A DNA stretch of 64,000 nt from Paenibacillus dokdonensis (GCF_004916975.1 NZ_STGQ01000003.1:700501-764500), one strand, 5' to 3'; numbered from the stretch's first letter, positions 44,283 to 53,925 are shown. Made by a program: numbers and translations. The notes: generated by a model not told the origin, from the sequence alone.

Positions 44283-46601
44283 CTACCCCTTCATACTTTC
44301 GGAAATTTTTATTTGGCCTGCACCCGTTAAACCGATGATGGTTGCGATCAGTACAGAGCCGATCATCATGAATGGAATGAGCAGGTATGCAGATAGCGGA
44401 TGAATCGCAAAAGTAAATGTCGACGCTCCAAAGGAGGAAATCACGGCCCCCGCTAACAGCTCTCCGAGCGTGTTCGCCAGAAGCGTGCCCAGAACAATAC
44501 CGATGATTAGAACGAAAACAGAACGGGAAATATACTGCGTCCTTATGTCCGAATTCGTAAAACCGAGTGCTTTCATCACGGCAATGGAATATCTGTCTTT
44601 CGCGATGAGCAGCTTCATAAACAACAGAGTGATGAGCAGCGTGATCACTAACGCAACTACGATGGAGGCGAAGGATGCCTTTTTGACAGAGCTTATCGTT
44701 GTTCCGAACGTCTGTGCAACAAATTCATCAATGTCGGAAACTTTTGCAAAAGCAAACCTGTTCTTATATTCTGATGCTTTTTGGTCAACAAGCGATTGAT
44801 CCGAAAGCTCCGCGCAAATCACAGACCACATCATGTCTGCTGTGTTATCAGCGAATATAGCCTTTGCGGTTTTACCGCCGTTTGTAATGTCGGAATAAAT
44901 TCCGCTTACCGTTAATGTTTTTTCTGTACCCTCAGTTGCTAGCGAAATACGTTCGCCGACCTTTTTGCCGAGCTCCTCGGCGTTCAAAGCGGAAAGGGCA
45001 ATTTCGGTTTCTGCAGCGGGTGCTCTACCCTTGGAATAATAGATAGGGAATACCGAATGATCACCGAGTTCAATTTTTATATTTTCCTCCGATCCGTTTT
45101 CCGTTTTTACTTTAAATGTTTTTGTGGTTAAGACGACGTATTTGGAAATAGCACTGTCGTTCTTCATGCTGTTTACGATTTCAGATGTTTTCGCGGAAAT
45201 ATGATCGGTCTGCTGAACATCCATCCGCATATCGTAAGTTCCAATCCCCATATATTGAATGAAGCCTTTTGAAGAAATCGTGTTGTACAGGTTCTGTGGA
45301 ACAATCATGATGAAGGACGAAATCACGAGAACCACAAGCATTGTAGCGTAAAGTTTTTTCCTTGAAAGAACATCTTTGATACCTAGGAAAACATTGGTGT
45401 TAAACCATCTGTTTCCGCTCAAGCGAAACCGCTTTGTACCTGCGCTTGTTTCAGATGAAGTGCCGGAGCGTATGGCTTCTGCAGCAGATAGGGTCCGAAA
45501 GCGTCTCAGCACTCCGTTTACATAGGTCATCATAGCAAGGAATATAAGCAGTATACCGATGAGTCCGAACAGCGACGCAAGAGATGAATGTTCACTATCC
45601 CCCATATACAGGCGAATATTCTCAAGGAGCATACCTTTAAACATAAGCGAAAGTGCATAACCGATCACACTGCCTACAGCCGCTATTGCCGCGTACTTCG
45701 CAAGATAAATATGCTTCATGTCGGAAACCCTGAGCCCTATGGCCTTCATGACACCAATTTCTCTATAATCTTCTTCGATTTTCGCAAGGAGCGTGAAGCG
45801 TATGCACATCCATGCGATGGCAACGATCAGAACACTTACAAGAAGGATCACGGCAATCATTATACCGTCAGAAAGTGCGTTGATCATTTTTAACAGCGGA
45901 TATGTAATGGTTGGTCCGTTTGCTTCAAGTCCTGCGGAAGCATAAGCGGTTTCGAATGTGCCGAGTGCCGACATGTCCTTTAATCTGAACTCTATTAGAT
46001 ACTCCGTGCTGCCAAGGTTTTTTATCTCTGCGTAATCATGTGTGCTCAGAAGAAATCTCTTGGAAGAGGCAAGCGCAGAATTCATCTGCGAATCGCGAAG
46101 GAATCCCGCCACAGTAAATTCCTTGCCGCTTACGAATGCCTTGTCACCAATCTTTGCCGTGTGATCTTGCATATAGCTTATTGGAACATAAAGCTCCCCG
46201 TCGGAGACATGAATGATGTTGCCGTCCAGATCAAGCAAAAAATCGAATTTTTCATTCTGTATACTGAATCCGTTATCCTGAACGCTATTCGTAAGCGAAC
46301 GATCACCAAGAATAATTTTAGCGCCATCGATGTTCAAAAATTCGACGACTTGGAATTCATCGACATTACGATTCTGCTCAGCAAATGATGCAAGACGGGC
46401 CGTATTCACTTCACCCGAATGCATCTGCATAAAATGCGGAGTTTTAGCTTGTGTCATGAGCATGTCCAGCGCACCTGAAAGATTGACGACGAGGATCGCG
46501 GCGAGAGATACAAGCATAGCTGCGGCAGAGACAAATATTATCGTTGCCAGCGTAATCACTTTACTCTTTAACATGTCATTGCGTATGATTCGATAATACA
46601 T
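44283..46601 (-). CDS. FtsX-like ABC permease
   Basis: This 772-residue membrane protein has two FtsX/MacB-type units: a first transmembrane helix near residue 20, a large extracytoplasmic domain, three helices between 240 and 365, then a fourth helix near 415, a second external domain and three helices at the C-terminus (ASIVVALVITLLITLLFMKL). Cytoplasmic loops EIGVMKAIGLRVSDMKHIYL and SIAVMKALGFTNSDIRTQYI are the conserved ATPase contacts. It works with the neighbouring ATPase, probably for export or drug resistance under the TetR regulator upstream. Confidence 0.93.
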   Translation of the reverse strand: MYYRIIRNDMLKSKVITLATIIFVSAAAMLVSLAAILVVNLSGALDMLMTQAKTPHFMQMHSGEVNTARLASFAEQNRNVDEFQVVEFLNIDGAKIILGDRSLTNSVQDNGFSIQNEKFDFLLDLDGNIIHVSDGELYVPISYMQDHTAKIGDKAFVSGKEFTVAGFLRDSQMNSALASSKRFLLSTHDYAEIKNLGSTEYLIEFRLKDMSALGTFETAYASAGLEANGPTITYPLLKMINALSDGIMIAVILLVSVLIVAIAWMCIRFTLLAKIEEDYREIGVMKAIGLRVSDMKHIYLAKYAAIAAVGSVIGYALSLMFKGMLLENIRLYMGDSEHSSLASLFGLIGILLIFLAMMTYVNGVLRRFRTLSAAEAIRSGTSSETSAGTKRFRLSGNRWFNTNVFLGIKDVLSRKKLYATMLVVLVISSFIMIVPQNLYNTISSKGFIQYMGIGTYDMRMDVQQTDHISAKTSEIVNSMKNDSAISKYVVLTTKTFKVKTENGSEENIKIELGDHSVFPIYYSKGRAPAAETEIALSALNAEELGKKVGERISLATEGTEKTLTVSGIYSDITNGGKTAKAIFADNTADMMWSVICAELSDQSLVDQKASEYKNRFAFAKVSDIDEFVAQTFGTTISSVKKASFASIVVALVITLLITLLFMKLLIAKDRYSIAVMKALGFTNSDIRTQYISRSVFVLIIGIVLGTLLANTLGELLAGAVISSFGASTFTFAIHPLSAYLLIPFMMIGSVLIATIIGLTGAGQIKISESMKG

Positions 46602-46718
46602 GGGCCACCTCTGTCTTCAGGCTTATGAACTGACTTTAAGTTATACATAAATGTTTCTGAAGCAAGACCACTGCGCACAATAAGTGTTGATGCAGCAGCC
46701 GTAAACAATGTGCATATA

Positions 46719-47363
46719 TCAACTGTTATCAGTAGTTTTATTGTCAAACATCTTCATGATGTGCATGAGGCTTCCTTTCTTTACTCCCAACATTCTTTCA
46801 ATATTGAAGATAAATGCATGCATACGTGCAGCGAGCTCTTCATTCGTCATTTCAATGTAATCATCATCAAAAACCGTATTTGCATAGATCACCACCATCT
46901 CCATACACTCATACGGAAACGGTGTGTTAAACAATCCCTGCTCAATGCCCTCTCGGATCACTCCAGCCAGAATAGGTGTAATCCCGCTAATGATGACTCT
47001 TTGAATTTTCTGATGCATAAGTGCGTTCTGCGGCTTATGAATATGCTCCATCATTTCTGCGCTGCTTCCGCCACTTATGTTCAATGACATAACGACTTGG
47101 ATAATACGTTCGACGACAGGTATGCTCTTGTTAGCGGCAATTTCCTGAGCTGCATCTAATAAACGGACCTTATACCGATCAATCAGCGCATCCATAATAT
47201 CTTCCTTCGATTTGAAGTGATGATATAATGTTCCCCGCGCAATCCCGACCTTTTCAAGAATATCGTTGGTACTTGTCCCATCAAAGCCCTTCTGAAAAAA
47301 AAGCTCGTCTGCCGCATCCAGTATTTCGTTTATACGTTCCTCGGCTTCTTTTACAATCCTCAT
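46719..47363 (-). CDS. TetR-family transcriptional regulator
   Basis: This 214-residue repressor has the N-terminal TetR helix-turn-helix ILDAADELFFQKGFDGTSTN followed by DILEKVGIARGTLYHHFKSK, and a helical ligand-binding C-terminus. It is first in the series with the FtsX permease and MacB ATPase genes, 117 bases from the permease start. A near-palindromic operator lies just upstream of its own start, so it represses itself and presumably the exporter until an inducing compound binds. Confidence 0.93.
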   Translation of the reverse strand: MRIVKEAEERINEILDAADELFFQKGFDGTSTNDILEKVGIARGTLYHHFKSKEDIMDALIDRYKVRLLDAAQEIAANKSIPVVERIIQVVMSLNISGGSSAEMMEHIHKPQNALMHQKIQRVIISGITPILAGVIREGIEQGLFNTPFPYECMEMVVIYANTVFDDDYIEMTNEELAARMHAFIFNIERMLGVKKGSLMHIMKMFDNKTTDNS

Positions 47364-47383
47364 TTTTCATCACCCCTCCCAAT

Positions 47384-47400
47384 AGACCGACTGTCTGTCT
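47384..47400. promoter_or_regulatory. TetR operator
   Basis: AGACCGACTGTCTGTCT is a 17-base near-palindrome (AGAC-GAC-GTC-GTCT matches on both strands). It sits 20 bases before the regulator start and just downstream of its -10 box, as in other autoregulated TetR genes. Confidence 0.75.
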
Positions 47401-47409
47401 GTTATGTTG

Positions 47410-47437
47410 AGGATAACATGTTATTTTGCTTTGTCAA
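47410..47437 (-). promoter_or_regulatory. Promoter of tetR gene
   Basis: On the minus strand TTGACA (47437-47432) and TATCCT (47415-47410) are separated by 16 bases. The operator follows immediately, so bound repressor would cover the start site. Confidence 0.7.
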
Positions 47438-47539
47438 GAACGTTATATTGTTGTTAGGCGCCGTTCTCTCCATACATTCACATCGTATAATGCTTCTCTC
47501 TACCATTTTCGTCCGGCAGTAGAAGAATACGCGCCTGAG

Positions 47540-47686
47540 CTTTCCTATGTGCTGCCGGATACGAGGAGATCGGGGAAGAAGAGCATCATGCACTTGAAAC
47601 GATTGAACAATCGCTAACCGAACGCGAGCTGAGGTGCTTGCCCTATTTGTATGCTTTCATCAGCTTGATTCAACGTAACCTTTACT
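47540..47686 (+). other. Possible gene remnant, unknown
   Basis: The plus strand is open for about 48 codons ending in TGA and reads like protein (YEEIGEEEHHALETIEQSLT). No start or ribosome site is visible, and the upstream part is in another frame. I do not recognise the family. It may be the last piece of a lost gene in the 580-base gap between the tetR and acetyltransferase genes. Confidence 0.35.
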
Positions 47687-47688
47687 GA

Positions 47689-47724
47689 TAAAAAAAGAAC
47701 AACCCAAGTTTCGCAGTTGTTCTT
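47689..47724 (-). terminator. Hairpin with T run
   Basis: On the minus strand AAGAACAAC, a 12-base loop and GTTGTTCTT are followed by TTTTTTT. It is a second terminator behind the acetyltransferase gene. Confidence 0.75.
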
Positions 47725-47934
47725 CCTATTTATCTTGTTCCTTTACAATGAATACGCCAAAGCACCTGAACGGTTACTGCACCGATCGTTCGAAATATGC
47801 AGCAATTCGTCCGGTTTCGATGATTGCAAGCCAAGCTCTCGGTCGATTTCACTGCATATTCTTTTAGGCCATACCGCCTCCCGACCGGACTGTCATCGGC
47901 TAGAAGATTCGTGCATCGCTCAGCATGCATCGGC

Positions 47935-47964
47935 AAAAAGAACGGTCAATATTTCTTGACCGTT
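47935..47964 (-). terminator. Terminator overlapping end of GNAT gene
   Basis: AACGGTCAA, a 6-base loop and TTGACCGTT include the stop codon region, and CTTTTT follows on the minus strand. Confidence 0.8.
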
Positions 47965-48851
47965 CTCCACAACACTTCGCGTATCATATCCGGATGATCA
48001 AGATGCCTGTTCATGAAACGCGCCATGTCCTGATTGTCCGCTTCGACGAAGAAATAGCCGTGGGTGTACCTCTGCTCGTTCAACACGCGCCTGCATGCCT
48101 GCGCGATTAACGCGATGCCGCGCCCCGTGCGTTGGAAGCGGCGATGGACGAACATCGTCTTGAACAATACGGTCTGCTCATCGAATGATTCGACCAGCAT
48201 CCAACCGACCACCTCGCCCCGGTGCCGCAAGACCAAACTTCGTTCCGGGTCGATCGAGTCTTCGTCTTCGAAGGGGGAGAAGTTGGGCGGCACCCAGTCG
48301 CCCACCCCCTTATGTATAAACATCCGCTCCGCTTGCGTGAGCGTCGTCCACGCAGCCATTTCAAACGAGTCCGGCAACGGAACTCGATCGATAAACGAAT
48401 AGCTCCGGATGATCTCGACCGGTCCGCTCCAAACCAAGATGCCCGGCTTCGGCGTCTCATAACCGCAATCGACCAGATATGCGGCCGCGCCCGAACTCGG
48501 CTCCGCCTGTTCGAGGTACTCGACCAGTACGGTCCGTATGCCTCTTTCTCTCAGGAAGCTTTCCAATGTGCCGAGCAGACGACGGCCGATGCCCTGACGG
48601 CGTTCAGATTCCTTCACGGAAACCGACAGCAGATGCGCAACGGCCGAACCTTCCTCCTGTCGCGCCACAGCCAGTCCCACAGGTACCCTAACCGCCCCCT
48701 CCACCCGAAACGCCCCCGCCGCAACGAAGGACGACGGATGCTGCTGTAGAAGAAGCCGAGCCTCCGGATTAGCAAACCGCAAGAACGCGATGGGCACAGC
48801 CCCGTGAAAAGCTTGAACGACGACCGGCTGCGAATTAGAAAACTGGGACAT
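47946..48851 (-). CDS. GNAT N-acetyltransferase, two tandem domains
   Basis: This cytoplasmic protein of about 301 residues starts at ATG 48851 (a TTG at 48857 is possible). The first GNAT fold has the acetyl-CoA loop SVKESERRQGIGRRLLGTLE, the second MFVHRRFQRTGRGIALIAQA. The substrate is unknown. The start lies inside the last codons of the SLH/FIVAR surface-protein gene, so the two are co-translated; whether it modifies something at the cell surface or merely rides on that transcript is open. Confidence 0.88.
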   Translation of the reverse strand: MSQFSNSQPVVVQAFHGAVPIAFLRFANPEARLLLQQHPSSFVAAGAFRVEGAVRVPVGLAVARQEEGSAVAHLLSVSVKESERRQGIGRRLLGTLESFLRERGIRTVLVEYLEQAEPSSGAAAYLVDCGYETPKPGILVWSGPVEIIRSYSFIDRVPLPDSFEMAAWTTLTQAERMFIHKGVGDWVPPNFSPFEDEDSIDPERSLVLRHRGEVVGWMLVESFDEQTVLFKTMFVHRRFQRTGRGIALIAQACRRVLNEQRYTHGYFFVEADNQDMARFMNRHLDHPDMIREVLWRTVKKY

Positions 48852-51447
48852 CGACAAGGACGACCCGATTCGCGGCTTCGTTGTTCGCGTAGTCGTAGAT
48901 GCCGTTCATGGTGATCCGGAACTTGCTCACAGCTGTCGGCGGTTTGGTTTGATTCATCATGTCAATCCAAGGCTGCGCCATGTAAATGAACAAATCGTTT
49001 TCGACCGCTTCGAATTTGGTATACCCGTTCGTTGGATTAAGAGGTACCTGAACCGTGTCCGTAAAATCACCTGATTGCGAGTAATCGACCTGAACGGAAG
49101 CTATTGAGCCAATCACACCAGCAATAAAGATCGGCTCATTACTGTTTACCGTGATCTTCGCTAAGTCGGAACCGCTTGCAGACGTCCAGGATCCTCCCGT
49201 CCAAGCAGGCGAGATGCGGTCCAGCAAAATCGGCAAGCTGACTTTCCCTTTCGAATTGTTGCCCTCGAACAATTCGAAATCGATAGCGGCCGACGTGGCG
49301 GCATAGGCTGAGTCGCTAGCCCTGACGAAGACCCCATACATCCCATTTCCGGATAGGTTAATATCGGTTGTGGTTGCCGTCAACTTAACCTGCCCTCTCT
49401 GATTGTTGAGATCAGGTGTGCCATGATCTGTGAGATCATAGACGTAGAAGGATTGGGTACCGGAGTCGTATTTGAACGCTTCTTCCTTGGTACCTCGTTT
49501 AACCTTAATTAGGTCTTTGATGTTGCGCTTGGAGTATTGGTACTTCGTCCCCGGTACCGTCTCCCAATAAGAATCGGAGATCGTAACGTCGGTGCTGTTA
49601 GCGTTATTGAAAGGGAATTGCGCACCTGGCGCCAACGAGATGGTCAGCTCTTGCGAGTATGCCGTTTGAAAATCGGCGATCGCTTGCGTCAGTGCGTTCA
49701 GCGCACTGTTCACCTGCTGCTGGGTCGCTTGTCCGCTGGAACTTACATTCGACGCGGCTTGAATGGCCGCAGTGAACGCATCCCATGCCGCTTGCGTCAC
49801 TTGGCCCGCGTTATTGCCGACCGTGTGTTGGACGCTGAGCGCGTCGGCTTCGGCAATCTTCGAATTTAGTGCTGTTTTGTCCACGCTCGCTTGGGGGTTG
49901 TATGCCGTTTGAAAATCGGCGATCGCTTGCGTCAGTGCGCTCAGCGCACTGTTCACCTGTTGCTGGGTCGCTTGTCCGCTGGAACTTACATTTGACGCGG
50001 CTTGAATGGCCGCAGCGAACGCATCCCATGCCGCTTGCGTCACTTGGCCTGCGTTATTGCCGACGGTGTGTTGGACTTTGAGCGCGTCGGCTTCGGCAAT
50101 CTTCGAAATTAGTGCTGTTTTGTCCACACCCGGTTGAGGGTTACTGCTATGTTGGGGGTTGCTGCTATAGGACTGTACCGGCGCGTTCAGATCGGGATTG
50201 GGACCGTTGTTCACGACGGGGAGGCTGGATTTGATTTTATCGTAATCGACGAAGAAGTTTTTCAGCTTCGCGGTGGCTGACACCAAGACGTTGTCCACCT
50301 TCGCCCCTTGACCAAGAATAATCTTGACCTGTGTCGGTTCGTTGATTTCGAGCTGTTGAACATGACCTTTTATCTCTAGATAGGATGTGCTTTCACCCAC
50401 TTGTAGTCTCTTCACGATCGCGTCGGCATCGGTTCCGATCGAGGCTTTCGCTCCCGTAACCAAGACAACTGCGCTAGATTTACCCTTCGCCCTGAACGCA
50501 ACATCCGAACCTGTCAGTTCCACCAACGTAAACGTTACGTTATCCATATCGAGAGCTGACCCATTGACCGTCAGTTTCCCCGTGGCTTTCATGTTCTTCA
50601 GTGCAACCTTGGCATTGGCGACTACGTCTGCGGTCAGTTCCGTATTGTTCGCGTCGAGCACGCTGTCTGCAACGTTCAGTTCCAAGCGCTTCAATCCGGT
50701 AATCTTGAACCCGTCACGAGTGAATTCCAGTTTGGAGCCTTTCAATGCCCCGGCGTTATCCGCGTTCAGCACCCCTTGCAACCTATCAGGAACATCATAA
50801 GCGATTCCGCCAATCTTGATCGTTCCGCTTCCAATCTGGATTTCCCCTGCCGGCTGATCAACCACGTTGATGATGACGGCGGCGATATCTTGGCGCTTCA
50901 TCTCTTGCTGCGGGCTGCCGTTCAGTTCCATGTACCCCAATTCGCGGATCGTTTGAACGGCATTCTGCGCCCATGCGCTGGTCAATGCTTTAAGATCGGG
51001 AGGCAGATTCTCGCCTTTGCCTTGAGCGTCAATTCCAAGCGCGCGCACCAGAACGACTGCCAGTTGCTCGCGGGTGATTTTGTCATTGGGACCGAAGTTT
51101 TTACCGTATCCGTCCATGATTCCGGCTTGACGAATCGCATGGATCGCTCCCGCGCTCCAGCCGGACGGAGATACATCCAAGAAGTCGGAAGACTGCACCG
51201 GAGTTATGTCTAGATGAAACAGATTGCAGAGAATCATGGCGAGCTGCGCGCGCGTCAAAGCTGCGTTCGGACGCATGTCCCCGTTCAGGTCGCCCTGCAT
51301 GAGTCCCAAGAGTCGGACCTGTTGCAGCACATCGGCAGGCGACTCGGCGATAACTGATACATTGTTGGTATCCGCGAAGACCGATATCGGGCTAAACATC
51401 GTAGAAAGGGCAATGGTACTGGCGATAATCTTTCTTTTCTTTTTCAA
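48835..51447 (-). CDS. SLH surface protein with tandem FIVAR domains
   Basis: This 870-residue exported protein starts at TTG 51447 with GAAGG upstream. After a signal peptide (cleavage near VFA, residue 25) come three N-terminal SLH units (LLGLMQGDLNGDMRPNAALT, GIMDGYGKNFGPNDKITREQ, a third less regular). A beta-rich repeat region follows (about 205-415). Two nearly identical 81-residue FIVAR-type three-helix units (about 441-602) and a C-terminal domain of about 265 residues complete it. N-terminal SLH anchoring exposes the FIVAR and C-terminal domains outward, suggesting binding of sugars or matrix. The GNAT gene overlaps its 3' end. A perfect palindrome lies about 180 bases upstream. Confidence 0.9.
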   Translation of the reverse strand: MKKKRKIIASTIALSTMFSPISVFADTNNVSVIAESPADVLQQVRLLGLMQGDLNGDMRPNAALTRAQLAMILCNLFHLDITPVQSSDFLDVSPSGWSAGAIHAIRQAGIMDGYGKNFGPNDKITREQLAVVLVRALGIDAQGKGENLPPDLKALTSAWAQNAVQTIRELGYMELNGSPQQEMKRQDIAAVIINVVDQPAGEIQIGSGTIKIGGIAYDVPDRLQGVLNADNAGALKGSKLEFTRDGFKITGLKRLELNVADSVLDANNTELTADVVANAKVALKNMKATGKLTVNGSALDMDNVTFTLVELTGSDVAFRAKGKSSAVVLVTGAKASIGTDADAIVKRLQVGESTSYLEIKGHVQQLEINEPTQVKIILGQGAKVDNVLVSATAKLKNFFVDYDKIKSSLPVVNNGPNPDLNAPVQSYSSNPQHSSNPQPGVDKTALISKIAEADALKVQHTVGNNAGQVTQAAWDAFAAAIQAASNVSSSGQATQQQVNSALSALTQAIADFQTAYNPQASVDKTALNSKIAEADALSVQHTVGNNAGQVTQAAWDAFTAAIQAASNVSSSGQATQQQVNSALNALTQAIADFQTAYSQELTISLAPGAQFPFNNANSTDVTISDSYWETVPGTKYQYSKRNIKDLIKVKRGTKEEAFKYDSGTQSFYVYDLTDHGTPDLNNQRGQVKLTATTTDINLSGNGMYGVFVRASDSAYAATSAAIDFELFEGNNSKGKVSLPILLDRISPAWTGGSWTSASGSDLAKITVNSNEPIFIAGVIGSIASVQVDYSQSGDFTDTVQVPLNPTNGYTKFEAVENDLFIYMAQPWIDMMNQTKPPTAVSKFRITMNGIYDYANNEAANRVVLVDVPVF
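49642..50127 (-). repeat. Two tandem 243-bp repeats (FIVAR domains)
   Basis: Two adjacent in-phase units of 243 bp (81 codons, each starting VDKTAL) differ at only a few positions, so the duplication is recent. Confidence 0.9.
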
Positions 51448-51624
51448 AAATACTGACCTTCTTTCGTTATGATGAACTGTCTATTTAAACTTAGTCAGAG
51501 AACGATCCATTCTTCGACAATATAAACGGCTATTCTCTCAAAATCATCACAATCCGAAGGCTTAGAGTGACTTACTTTACAGATTACCAGTCCGTTTGCT
51601 TTATTGAATAGTGACGGTTGTCAT

Positions 51625-51646
51625 CATTTTGTCATATGACAAAATG
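51625..51646. promoter_or_regulatory. Perfect 22-bp palindrome upstream of SLH gene
   Basis: Arms CATTTTGTCAT/ATGACAAAATG meet without a spacer. It is the strongest symmetric site in the 350-base gap 51448-51794 and shares its half-site with the inverted repeat at 2669. It is a candidate repressor site for the surface-protein gene, although IS3 DNA starts 100 bases away. Confidence 0.55.
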
Positions 51647-51729
51647 TAATTATTTACCTTTAACTATTCAGCATACGTCAGTCGCTACTTCGAAATGGTT
51701 GTCACCTCATAAAAAAGACTGGGGTGAAT

Positions 51730-52122
51730 TGATATGATCCCCATATAGTAGACAGAAAAAAGCAAGCCGATTAATCTGTCAACTATGGGGGGCTATGGGC
51801 GAAATGAGAAAAACATATGATGAAAAATTCAAGAAAAAGACACTCGACCTCTACCTTAAAAAAGGGTTGGGATATAAAAACGCAGCACAAGAAATGGGGA
51901 TTAACGAGTCCTTAGTTCGTCGATGGTGAGACACTTTAAGGAATCCACGTGAATCATAAGCGTGTACGGCGACTTATGAGTGAGTTGGGAATTCAGTCTG
52001 TCATACGGAGGAAGGGGCCTTACTATGGCAAGAAAGAGGCTTATGTCATCTCTGAGAATCACTTGAACAGAGCGTTTCATGCAGAGCAGCCGAACCAAAA
52101 ATGGGTAACGGATATTACCTCA
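51730..52122 (+). mobile_element. IS3-family element with internal deletion
   Basis: OrfA-like DNA (MRKTYDEKFKKKTLDLYLKK, helix-turn-helix GYKNAAQEMGINESLVRRW) starts at about 51795-51804 and ends in TGA at 51927. The next open part (51949 on) is an OrfB middle piece, HKRVRRLMSELGIQSVIRRK to NQKWVTDIT, which stops being transposase-like at about 52122. The end of OrfA, the start of OrfB and the catalytic core are gone. The left end is probably near 51730 (ATGATCCCCATATAGTAGAC). It cannot transpose. Confidence 0.82.
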
Positions 52123-52152
52123 CGGCTCTATTGCATGAACCTACCCGTAGTT

Positions 52153-52186
52153 AAAAAGGCATCCGACCAAAAAGCCGGCTGCCTTT
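52153..52186 (-). terminator. Hairpin downstream of small open frame
   Basis: AAAGGCA/TGCCTTT with an imperfect inner stem is followed by TTTTT on the minus strand. It probably ends transcripts from the efflux-gene side. Confidence 0.55.
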
Positions 52187-52246
52187 AAATATCTTCATTC
52201 AGTTATCGTTTCCCGTTAGTTTTAACCATGAGTTACTATTTCAGGA

Positions 52247-52435
52247 TCATATTAAACTCAGTAGCTCATCACGAAGTTCATAATAAGAATCATTCCACTC
52301 CATCTTCGAATAGAAGCGTAATCCTATCAATCCATTATAATACTTAGCCCCAATGAATCTCTCTTTAAAATTCGGTATTTCAATACCCATTTCTTGCTGA
52401 TAATTCAGGTATATTTGGACCACATCGAGATTCAA
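52247..52435 (-). CDS. Small hypothetical frame or gene remnant
   Basis: A 62-codon frame (TTG start, no clear ribosome site) contains IYLNYQQEMGIEIPNFKERF and ends ELRDELLSLI. It reads like the tail of a larger protein, but I do not recognise it. It lies between an IS3 remnant and the efflux gene. Confidence 0.4.
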   Translation of the reverse strand: MNLDVVQIYLNYQQEMGIEIPNFKERFIGAKYYNGLIGLRFYSKMEWNDSYYELRDELLSLI

Positions 52436-52463
52436 TAGCTTAACTACACAAACTCAGTCTGAC

Positions 52464-53693
52464 CTAAAAATTAGGCTCGGATCGGGCTTGTTGTGATGCT
52501 CCACGCGGAACTTTTCTTACCAGAACGAAATAAGCGAGCATTGCTGCAGTGCTCGTCGCTAAAATAATTACGCCTAGCGGAACGGCGGTGTTTTCACCTG
52601 CGATACCAACCAGAGGAGCAACCACCGCACCTAGAAGAAAAGGTATGACACCCAACAGCGCGGCAGCACTTCCCGCCATATTGGCCTGTCTCTCCATTGC
52701 AAGCGGAAATGCTGCAGTTGATGTAATACCTATTGAACAAACAAAGAAAAACAGCGGTATGACCAAGGTGAAAAGTGGACCATGGACTACAGCTACCACC
52801 AAAACGACGATGCTTGCAAATAAGGCCACACATAGGCCAAATAGCAGAAATGCCTGTTCAGATATACGATGCGCCATCCGCCCCACTAATTGCGATCCTA
52901 TAATCAAGCTAATGCCATTCGATCCGAAAAGCAATGCGAAAACGGCCGGTGTGACGCCGTATATATTTTGATAGATAAAAGGCGTTCCTGAAACATAAGC
53001 AAAGACACCGGCGATCATAATTCCCTGTGCCAGCATGTAGCCGACAAACTGGCGATCGCGCAAGAGAAGCCCGTAGCTCCGCAATTGGTTTGCGAAGTTG
53101 GGTGTTTCGCGTCTTTCAGCTGGAAGAGTCTCCTTCAAACGCCATTTTGTCATCGCCAATAAGTAAATTCCCAGCAGGGCCAGTGCGATGAACACGCCAA
53201 TCCATGTCGTGAACGAAAGAATGCCGCTGCCTGCAATCGGTGCAGCAAGTGGACCTAAATTACCCACGAGCAAAAGCAAAGAGAAAAATTTAGTGAGTTC
53301 GTGACCGCTGTAAAGGTCGCGGGCTATTGCCCGCGAGATAACGATTCCTGCGGAAGCGGCAAACCCTTGGGCAAATCGGAATAGTATGAGCAATCCAATA
53401 TTTGGTGCGAATGCGCAAGCCAACGAGGAGATGATATATACGGCCATGGAAATCAGCAGAGGATTTCGCCTGCCATAGACATCGCTTAGCGAGCCCATAA
53501 CGAGCTGACCTATGCCTAGTCCAAGCAAACAAGCCGTGAGGCTAAACTGGACGAGTGACGCGCTTGTATTCAAATTTTCTGCGATTTCAGGAAATGCCGG
53601 TAAATACATATCAATCGTAAATGGGCCTAACGTCGAAAATAAGCCCAACAACAAAGCCAAGCTAAAAACATTCCATTGATTATTTTTTCTCAT
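52464..53693 (-). CDS. Bcr/CflA-type multidrug MFS transporter
   Basis: This 409-residue membrane protein has 12 predicted helices. It starts with LGPFTIDMYLPAFPEIAENL, the Bcr/CflA family opening, and has the MFS loop MGSLSDVYGRRNPLL between helices 2 and 3. It should expel drugs such as bicyclomycin or chloramphenicol with proton uptake. It is followed downstream only by the small frame at 52247 and stands alone. Confidence 0.93.
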   Translation of the reverse strand: MRKNNQWNVFSLALLLGLFSTLGPFTIDMYLPAFPEIAENLNTSASLVQFSLTACLLGLGIGQLVMGSLSDVYGRRNPLLISMAVYIISSLACAFAPNIGLLILFRFAQGFAASAGIVISRAIARDLYSGHELTKFFSLLLLVGNLGPLAAPIAGSGILSFTTWIGVFIALALLGIYLLAMTKWRLKETLPAERRETPNFANQLRSYGLLLRDRQFVGYMLAQGIMIAGVFAYVSGTPFIYQNIYGVTPAVFALLFGSNGISLIIGSQLVGRMAHRISEQAFLLFGLCVALFASIVVLVVAVVHGPLFTLVIPLFFFVCSIGITSTAAFPLAMERQANMAGSAAALLGVIPFLLGAVVAPLVGIAGENTAVPLGVIILATSTAAMLAYFVLVRKVPRGASQQARSEPNF

Positions 53694-53790
53694 TATGAAT
53701 TGAATCCCCGATTCTAGTATGGTTTCTATTATCTAAGTTTCATCCGCCGTCGGCAATGTACATAGTGTGAGCAGTTCTGCCCGTTAGTGT

Positions 53791-53831
53791 AACACGGCTG
53801 CTAATCGATGCCGGCAGCCGTGTTTTAGTTT
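53791..53831. terminator. Hairpin between methyltransferase and efflux genes
   Basis: Arms AACACGGCTGC/GCAGCCGTGTT enclose a 12-base loop. The T-rich side is on the plus strand, where no gene ends, but the stem is strong enough to mark the end of the minus-strand methyltransferase transcript. Confidence 0.6.
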
Positions 53832-53925
53832 ATTTATTGAGCTATCGTTTCACGTTAGCTCAACCAGTTGTGCAAAGTAAACCTGAATCTCAAACATGGT
53901 GTTTTGTTTATTACTGATTGATTAC

